In this document: piece after piece, positions 59,380 through 64,000 of the stretch
Numbering within the stretch: the first letter of the stretch is position 1
How the letters are laid out: every line of letters starts with the position of its first letter
Source of the DNA: Aequorivita sp. CIP111184
GTDB lineage: Bacteria; Bacteroidota; Bacteroidia; Flavobacteriales; Flavobacteriaceae
DNA length: 64,000 nt
Direction: 5' to 3'
Assembly: GCF_900489465.1 (NCBI RefSeq)
Contig: NZ_UEFQ01000030.1
Location: 1-64,000 of the forward strand
Position numbers and translations under genes: made by a program
Notes under the pieces: model-generated
The model's input: the letters and a program-made list of their open reading frames with translations, nothing else
Told to the model about the DNA's origin: nothing
Databases searched by the model: none

Positions 59380-61146
59380 TTATTTTGAATTGTGAAAGAA
59401 TGCTTTTATTTCATCCATCAAATTATTTTTTTGATTTTTATCGCCTTTTACAGAAAGTAGAATTTCCTTCACTTTTGATTTCCCAAAGCCCCAAGCTTCA
59501 TCAAATGTAATATGAGGCGGTAATGAAAGTTCTCCAGGATTTGTAACGGCATCAATAATAAATGGTTTGGTCGAAGCGAGAGCCATATCAAAAGCTTTAT
59601 CAATATCTTCTGCTTTTTCTACTCTTATTCCATCGCCTCCACAAAGTTTAGCGTATTCTGCAAAATTTGGGTTTTGAAGATTTAGGGCTTCATCAGACAT
59701 TGCATAGCCCGCTTCTTCCATTTCAATTTTCACGAAACCGAGTTGACTGTTATTGTAAACTAAAATCTTTACGGGCCAATTATAACGAACTGCGGTAATA
59801 AAATCATTCATACACATCCCGAAAGCCCCATCGCCAACTATAGCCCAAACCTGCCTGCCAGGATTTACAGATTGAATACCCATTGCTGCGGGAAAACCGA
59901 CGGCCATTGAACCGTGATTAAAGGATCCTAACAGTCTTCGCCTTCCATGAAGCGTTAAATGATGCGCTACCCAAATAGCGCTTTCGCCAACGTCAACGGT
60001 AAAGCATGCATCATTTGAAGCTTTTCGGTTTAAAACATTCATAAAAAGTTGAGGGTGCAAAGGCTCTTCGTTATTTTTTAAACTACTGCTTTCCTCCTTT
60101 TGCTTTTTCCATTTATTAAAGTTCTCAAGCAGATTATCCAAAAATTCAGAATTTTTCTTTGGTAGAATTTTAGAATCTAATTTCTGAAGTGTTGCCAAAC
60201 AATCCCCTTGAACACCAATGTCAACTTTAGCGCGATTACCAATATTTTCTATGCGTTTGTCAATTTGAATTACTTTTGAATCCTCAGGCAAGAAATTACT
60301 GTACGGAAAGTCAGTTCCCAACATCAATAGTACATCTGCTTTCATCACTGCGTGATAACCCGATGGATTTCCAATAAGTCCCGTAAGTCCCACCACATTT
60401 TTGTCATAATTATGAATTACGTCCGATGAACGAAGTGTATGTACTATTGGTGCTTTTATTTTTTCTGAAAGTGCTAAGACTTCCTCCCTACTGTTTCTGC
60501 AACCAGCACCAGCAAGAATTGTTATTTTTTCAGCTTCGTTTATAGCATTTGCAATTTTATTAACATCTTCATCAGATGGAACCAAGATTGCATTTCCGCG
60601 AAATACTGGATGTGTGTAATGATCACCTTTTGCTTCCTCTATCGCAATGTCTACTGGGATTTCAACCCTAACAACTGCACGCTGTTCCAAAGCGATTTGT
60701 ATGGCTTTCAAAACAACTCTAGGTGCTTCTTCAGCCGATCGTATTACGGCTTGATACTCACACACATCGTCAAATATTTTCGTGAGTCCTACTTCTTGAA
60801 AATAGTTAGTTCCAATATTTACACGAGCTACTTGTCCGCTTATTGCCAGCACTGGGACGCGTTCTTTTTTAGCATTGTACAAACCATTAATTAGATGAAG
60901 TGTTCCCGGTCCAACTGTTCCTGCACAAACAGCGAGATTATCCGTCATTTGGGCTTCAGCACAGGCTGCAAATGCCCCATTTTCTTCATGACGCACTGCG
61001 TTCCATTTTATTTGGTCATCACCCCGAAGAGCATCTGTAAATGTGTTTAAGGCATCGCCAGTTACACCCCAAATCTGAGTTACGCCAACGTCTTTAAGGA
61101 TTTCGAGTATTTGTTGAGAAACATTCATAAAGCTGTTATTTTCCAT
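59380..61146 (-). CDS. Pyruvate oxidase/dehydrogenase (quinone)-like TPP enzyme
   Basis: A 588-residue ThDP enzyme; start MENNSFMNVS at 61146, as an upstream TTG gives an unlikely extension. It has the N-terminal PYR domain with catalytic Glu in HEENGAFAACAEAQ, the central FAD/nucleotide-type domain with VGLTGLIGN, and the PP domain with the GDG...NN motif (IVGDGAFGMCMNDF through VYNNSQLGF). Closest by eye to PoxB. The end (DEIKAFFHNSK) could be the membrane-activating tail. Expected reaction: pyruvate to acetate and CO2 with electrons to quinone or oxygen. First gene of the operon with GltS-like and Usp genes. Confidence 0.85.
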   Translation of the reverse strand: MENNSFMNVSQQILEILKDVGVTQIWGVTGDALNTFTDALRGDDQIKWNAVRHEENGAFAACAEAQMTDNLAVCAGTVGPGTLHLINGLYNAKKERVPVLAISGQVARVNIGTNYFQEVGLTKIFDDVCEYQAVIRSAEEAPRVVLKAIQIALEQRAVVRVEIPVDIAIEEAKGDHYTHPVFRGNAILVPSDEDVNKIANAINEAEKITILAGAGCRNSREEVLALSEKIKAPIVHTLRSSDVIHNYDKNVVGLTGLIGNPSGYHAVMKADVLLMLGTDFPYSNFLPEDSKVIQIDKRIENIGNRAKVDIGVQGDCLATLQKLDSKILPKKNSEFLDNLLENFNKWKKQKEESSSLKNNEEPLHPQLFMNVLNRKASNDACFTVDVGESAIWVAHHLTLHGRRRLLGSFNHGSMAVGFPAAMGIQSVNPGRQVWAIVGDGAFGMCMNDFITAVRYNWPVKILVYNNSQLGFVKIEMEEAGYAMSDEALNLQNPNFAEYAKLCGGDGIRVEKAEDIDKAFDMALASTKPFIIDAVTNPGELSLPPHITFDEAWGFGKSKVKEILLSVKGDKNQKNNLMDEIKAFFHNSK

Positions 61147-61266
61147 AAAATTACAGCGCTTCAAAAGAAATTTAAAGGATATGTAGAGTTATTTCAGTTT
61201 AATTAAGGGAAATTTAACTGAGCCGAAAACTAATAATTTAAAAATCGGTTATAAAATATAAGCTGG

Positions 61267-61467
61267 TTAATCTTTTTCTTCAAGTTTAAAAAAATCATTT
61301 ACTGGTTTATTGAAAAGCTTTGACAACTTAAGGGATAAAAGAGTTGAAGGAATGTATCGATTTGTCTCAATTGAATTAATTGTTTGTCTGGAGACTCCAA
61401 TTTCCTTAGCAAGTTCATCCTGTGTTAGATTGAGAATAGCACGTTCTACTTTTAAAGTGTTTTTCAT
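61267..61467 (-). CDS. XRE-type HTH regulator, small
   Basis: A 66-residue DNA-binding protein starting MKNTLKVERAILNLTQDELA, with the helix-turn-helix in LAKEIGVSRQTINSIETNRY and the ending SLKLSKLFNKPVNDFFKL. The longer frame to 61524 is rejected because its extra residues overlap the preceding gene in another frame. The ATG overlaps the stop of the membrane protein (ATGA), so the pair is co-translated. Such YgzD-like regulators usually repress their own operon with a membrane partner. Confidence 0.9.
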   Translation of the reverse strand: MKNTLKVERAILNLTQDELAKEIGVSRQTINSIETNRYIPSTLLSLKLSKLFNKPVNDFFKLEEKD

Positions 61468-61913
61468 GAGTTTCTCCTTTTTAATGACCAAAATGCCGTT
61501 AAATAAACAACCAGAAGGAACCACAGGATTTGAAAATCACCCAAATCCTCATAATTTGTATTCTCAGATTGTAGTATAAGCGATACAAAATAATTTACCA
61601 CAGGTTGAGCTAACACATAAATAACCCCCAATATAAAAGCCAATGTAAAGGATTTGCTTCTTAGACTTTCAATGAATTCATCTTCAATTTTTTCGCTTGA
61701 AATTGTAACAATCAAAAGGCCAATTAGCATTGACTTTTTTAAGATGTTTTTCAGCAAATCAAAATCATCATTTAGAAATTTTATAAATAGAATTAAAGCA
61801 AGAGATACAAACAGAATACTCCAGCCTATCTTTTTCCAATAATTAGGCAATTTAAAATTAATGAGCCAGTTTAATCTGCGTTCTTCCGCTTCACAAAATT
61901 TTTGTTTGTTCAT
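61464..61913 (-). CDS. Four-helix membrane protein paired with the HTH regulator
   Basis: A 149-residue inner-membrane protein with four hydrophobic segments (about 29-46, 63-73, 90-112 and 129-145) and a charged N-terminus (NKQKFCEAEERRLNWLI). It may belong to the DUF2178-like group, which is often encoded upstream of small XRE regulators. Function unknown. Its stop overlaps the start of the HTH gene by 4 bases. Confidence 0.75.
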   Translation of the reverse strand: MNKQKFCEAEERRLNWLINFKLPNYWKKIGWSILFVSLALILFIKFLNDDFDLLKNILKKSMLIGLLIVTISSEKIEDEFIESLRSKSFTLAFILGVIYVLAQPVVNYFVSLILQSENTNYEDLGDFQILWFLLVVYLTAFWSLKRRNS

Positions 61914-62043
61914 AGTATTGGGTTTTTTATTAATGTAAGTTTACTTAACAATATGACAAACATACTATTTATTTTGTAAAATACACTTTACATCATAAAA
62001 AATTAATTTACATCATTATTTTGAAGTTAAAAGTTTGTGGGAT

Positions 62044-62697
62044 TTATTGCTTAACTAAAATTGCAGTGGCTTTATTACCTGTGAGAAGATTCCATTCATA
62101 AGAAGCCAAAAGAGTGCCTATTTCGTCGTAAATATTGAGCTGGGCAGTGTTGGGCCCAGAAGAACCCTGATTTAATGCTTCAAAATCTATTTTATTGAAA
62201 CCTGATTTCAAAGGAAGGTCAAAACCTCTAAAACTACCCTCTAATCTGGCTTGGGGTATTACAATATCGCCATTAACATATACACGAATCATATCTCCAT
62301 CCACAAACTCGTGATCGCGGTACATGAAAGTCGCCGTTTTTGCAGTTGTTTTAAAATCTCCAAGATATTGGTCTTTTCCATATTCGGGTTTTTCTTCTTT
62401 ATCTTTTGTGAAATACTTCGGAGCCTTGTTAGTTCCTGTATACTCCAACAATCCATCCCCATTCTCCATGTCAATCTGCTTTTCTTTTTCTTTTCCAAGA
62501 TCTGAATTATTCGACGTGTTTGGATTTTTTGTATTAGAAAGTGATGGAGCTTTTACTGCAGGAATTTCAAAACCTGTAGTATTTTCTATATTAGATTCGG
62601 AGGAATCAAAACGAACAGAGCTATTAGATAAGTCTATTTGGGAAAATGCAGTTCCGCAAATTATATAAAAACCAAGAGCAACAAAATGCTTCACCAT
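62044..62697 (-). CDS. Secreted protein, conserved in Flavobacteriaceae
   Basis: A 217-residue exported protein with a signal peptide ending GTAFSQ. The middle (about 40-115) is polar and disordered-like; the last 90 residues form a beta-rich domain (ATFMYRDHEFVDGDMIRVYV and LPLKSGFNKIDFEALNQG) that resembles a carbohydrate-binding or adhesion fold. No T9SS domain is visible. I recognise it only as a family common in marine Flavobacteriia. A -7 box lies 38 nt before the ATG. Confidence 0.65.
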   Translation of the reverse strand: MVKHFVALGFYIICGTAFSQIDLSNSSVRFDSSESNIENTTGFEIPAVKAPSLSNTKNPNTSNNSDLGKEKEKQIDMENGDGLLEYTGTNKAPKYFTKDKEEKPEYGKDQYLGDFKTTAKTATFMYRDHEFVDGDMIRVYVNGDIVIPQARLEGSFRGFDLPLKSGFNKIDFEALNQGSSGPNTAQLNIYDEIGTLLASYEWNLLTGNKATAILVKQ

Positions 62698-62735
62698 AAT
62701 ATGAAATTTAATAATTGGAGTTACAACAATTGCAC

Positions 62736-62743
62736 CAAAAATA
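62736..62743 (-). promoter_or_regulatory. Promoter -7 box of the secreted protein gene
   Basis: TATTTTTG on the minus strand, exact TAnnTTTG match, 38 nt before the ATG at 62697. Confidence 0.45.
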
Positions 62744-62783
62744 GTAGCAAAAAAGATAAGTTGCTGTTAAATAATTTAAAAGA

Positions 62784-62984
62784 TTATTTATTTGTTTTAT
62801 TTCTTTTTCCGCGCCAAATAAAGAAAAATAACACGGCACACAATGGCAAAACTATATATATAATTACATCTGCGGGATTACCTAAATCAATTGGTTTTTC
62901 GCTTGGTTTAGGAACTTCTGTCGGTTTTTGAGCATAACATGTAGTTATTAGAAGTGTAAATAATACAAAAAGTATATTTTTCAT
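62784..62984 (-). CDS. Small exported membrane-anchored protein
   Basis: A 66-residue protein starting MKNILFVLFTLLITTCYAQ (alternative ATGs at 62993 and 62999). A signal peptide is followed by a Pro/Lys/Glu-rich stretch (KPTEVPKPSEKPIDLG) and one membrane helix (VIIYIVLPLCAVLFFFIW) with a positively charged tail RGKRNKTNK, giving a periplasm-facing N-terminus. Similar peptides are common in Flavobacteriaceae and are sometimes named adenylosuccinate synthetase by false transfer, which I reject. Function unknown. Confidence 0.7.
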   Translation of the reverse strand: MKNILFVLFTLLITTCYAQKPTEVPKPSEKPIDLGNPADVIIYIVLPLCAVLFFFIWRGKRNKTNK

Positions 62985-63121
62985 AAATTTCATTTTCATT
63001 TTTTCTTGAAAATAGTTAAAATTATTTGGACTATCAAATTTTAACAACTTGTGTTAACTATTTGGAAATTAAAACAAAATGTCTTACTATGCCGTGTTAT
63101 TATTAAAAACATAAAGAATAT

Positions 63122-63988
63122 ATGAGACAACTTAAGATCACGAAGCAAGTAACCAACCGAGAAACCAAATCTTTAAACAGTTATCTACAGGATGTTAGCA
63201 AAATAGATTTGATAACGGCCGAAGAAGAAGTTGAGTTGGCCCAACGAATTCGTGAAGGAGATCAAGCTGCTCTAAATAAATTGAGCAGGGCAAATTTACG
63301 ATTTGTGATTTCCGTGGCAAAACAATACCAAAACCAAGGCCTTAGTCTTCCTGACCTTATTAACGAAGGAAACGTTGGTTTAGTAAAAGCTGCAAAAAGA
63401 TTTGATGAAACCAGAGGGTTTAAATTTATATCTTATGCTGTTTGGTGGATCCGTCAAGCTATTTTGCAAGCTATTGCAGAGCAGTCACGTGTGGTTCGGT
63501 TGCCGTTGAACAAAATTGGTGATATAAATAAAATAAAAAAGGCTTCAATCCATTTGGAGCAAAAATTTGAAAGGATCCCAACTGCTGCTGAAATTGCCAA
63601 AGAGCTTGATTTCAGTGAGTCTAAAGTGAAAAGTTCGCTTAAAAACTCTACGAGAAGTCTTTCCATGGACGCCCCTTTTCAAGAAGGAGAGAACGACAAC
63701 AATTTATATGATGTTCTTAGTTCCGGCGAAAGCCCTAATCCAGACAAAAATTTGTTGCACGAATCTTTGCGCATCGAAATAAACCGTGCGCTTGATACCT
63801 TGGCACCTAGAGAAGCAGATGTGGTAAAATTAAATTTTGGCCTTTGTGGACAACCGCCAATGACTTTGCAAGAAATAGGTGATACTTTTGATTTGAGCCG
63901 TGAGCGCGTTCGTCAGATTCGTGAAAAAGCGATTCGCAGGTTACGTCAAACCTCAAAAAGCCACATATTGAAGAAATATCTTGGATAA
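63122..63988 (+). CDS. rpoD: Primary sigma factor, Bacteroidota type
   Basis: A 288-residue sigma-70 group 1 protein. Region 1.1 is missing, as is normal for Bacteroidota; region 1.2 is [20 protein letters not shown], region 2 includes [20 protein letters not shown] and the -10 helix [15 protein letters not shown], region 3 follows, and region 4.2 has the [23 protein letters not shown]. This factor reads the TTTG/TAnnTTTG promoters seen throughout the window. No promoter of that type could be confirmed for it, though a TTTG at 63061-63064 is 20 nt before TACTATGC. Confidence 0.96.
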   Translation: MRQLKITKQVTNRETKSLNSYLQDVSKIDLITAEEEVELAQRIREGDQAALNKLSRANLRFVISVAKQYQNQGLSLPDLINEGNVGLVKAAKRFDETRGFKFISYAVWWIRQAILQAIAEQSRVVRLPLNKIGDINKIKKASIHLEQKFERIPTAAEIAKELDFSESKVKSSLKNSTRSLSMDAPFQEGENDNNLYDVLSSGESPNPDKNLLHESLRIEINRALDTLAPREADVVKLNFGLCGQPPMTLQEIGDTFDLSRERVRQIREKAIRRLRQTSKSHILKKYLG

Positions 63989-64000
63989 ACAAAAAAGTTA

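Noticed and set aside
62784-62984. Adenylosuccinate synthetase label for the 66-residue peptide
   Set aside because: The enzyme is about 430 residues with a GDEGKGK motif; nothing of that is here.
1-64000. tRNA, rRNA, tmRNA, CRISPR and insertion sequences
   Set aside because: I looked for T-loop GTTCGAATCC-like patterns, regularly spaced repeats and transposase motifs and found none convincing.

Overview
The window is a piece of a low-GC Bacteroidota chromosome, most likely a member of the Flavobacteriaceae. Evidence seen directly: a short primary sigma factor without region 1.1 (63122-63988), about a dozen TAnnTTTG -7 promoter boxes lying 11-38 nt before start codons, three secreted proteins ending in type 9 secretion (T9SS) sorting domains, lipoproteins with Bacteroidota-type lipoboxes, and a TamB gene followed by a lipidated TamA homologue (TamL type). 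Genes follow the Bacteroidota habit of lacking Shine-Dalgarno sequences, so I used the -7 boxes to choose between alternative starts. I saw no tRNA, rRNA, CRISPR array, transposase or phage structural gene.

Layout. 1-9.4 kb: STAS-like small protein, a T9SS cargo protein, histidine ammonia-lyase, a TlpA-like lipoprotein, NAD(P)HX repair enzyme, an OmpA-type porin and small conserved proteins. 9.4-16 kb: a YitT membrane protein behind an unusual leader with two short ORFs and two terminator hairpins, a DnaJ-KTSC fusion, a cold-shock protein, a fatty acid desaturase and two overlapping DEAD-box helicase genes. 16.2-18.3 kb: a compact sulfur operon (sulfide:quinone oxidoreductase-like flavoprotein, TusE/DsrC-like, DsrE2-like). 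18.4-23.3 kb: membrane proteins, an alcohol dehydrogenase and a 51-residue membrane peptide gene. 23.5-27.2 kb: an overlapping two-gene TIR plus STAND NTPase module, the best candidate for an immune or conflict system. 27.2-38 kb: RhlE-type and SF2 helicases, a peptidoglycan-binding protein, an atypical SDR, an RCC1-repeat and a BNR-repeat T9SS protein, and a lysine-rich cold-shock protein with a structured leader.

38.4-50.7 kb: MsrB, the tamB-tamL outer-membrane assembly operon, then YceI, two pirins and a Crp/Fnr regulator. The yceI and first pirin promoters share a 20-bp FNR-like element at the same distance from the -7 box, so this looks like a small regulon. 50.9-53.8 kb: three tandem paralogous secreted proteins with the QVGI-type mature N-terminus, an orphan ExbD and a small protein. 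53.9-57.3 kb: an MFS exporter, a DedA-like protein, and a previously easily missed array of tiny basic peptide genes (two 28-residue paralogues and a 44-residue one). 57.3-61.1 kb: a UspA, glutamate-synthase-family and pyruvate-oxidase-like operon. 61.2-64 kb: an HTH/membrane protein pair, small secreted proteins and the primary sigma factor.

The most unusual signals are the TIR/STAND pair, the micropeptide array at 56.1-56.5 kb, the tandem ORF-terminator leader of yitT, and the shared FNR-like boxes. All functional assignments rest on reading motifs by eye; no similarity search was run.
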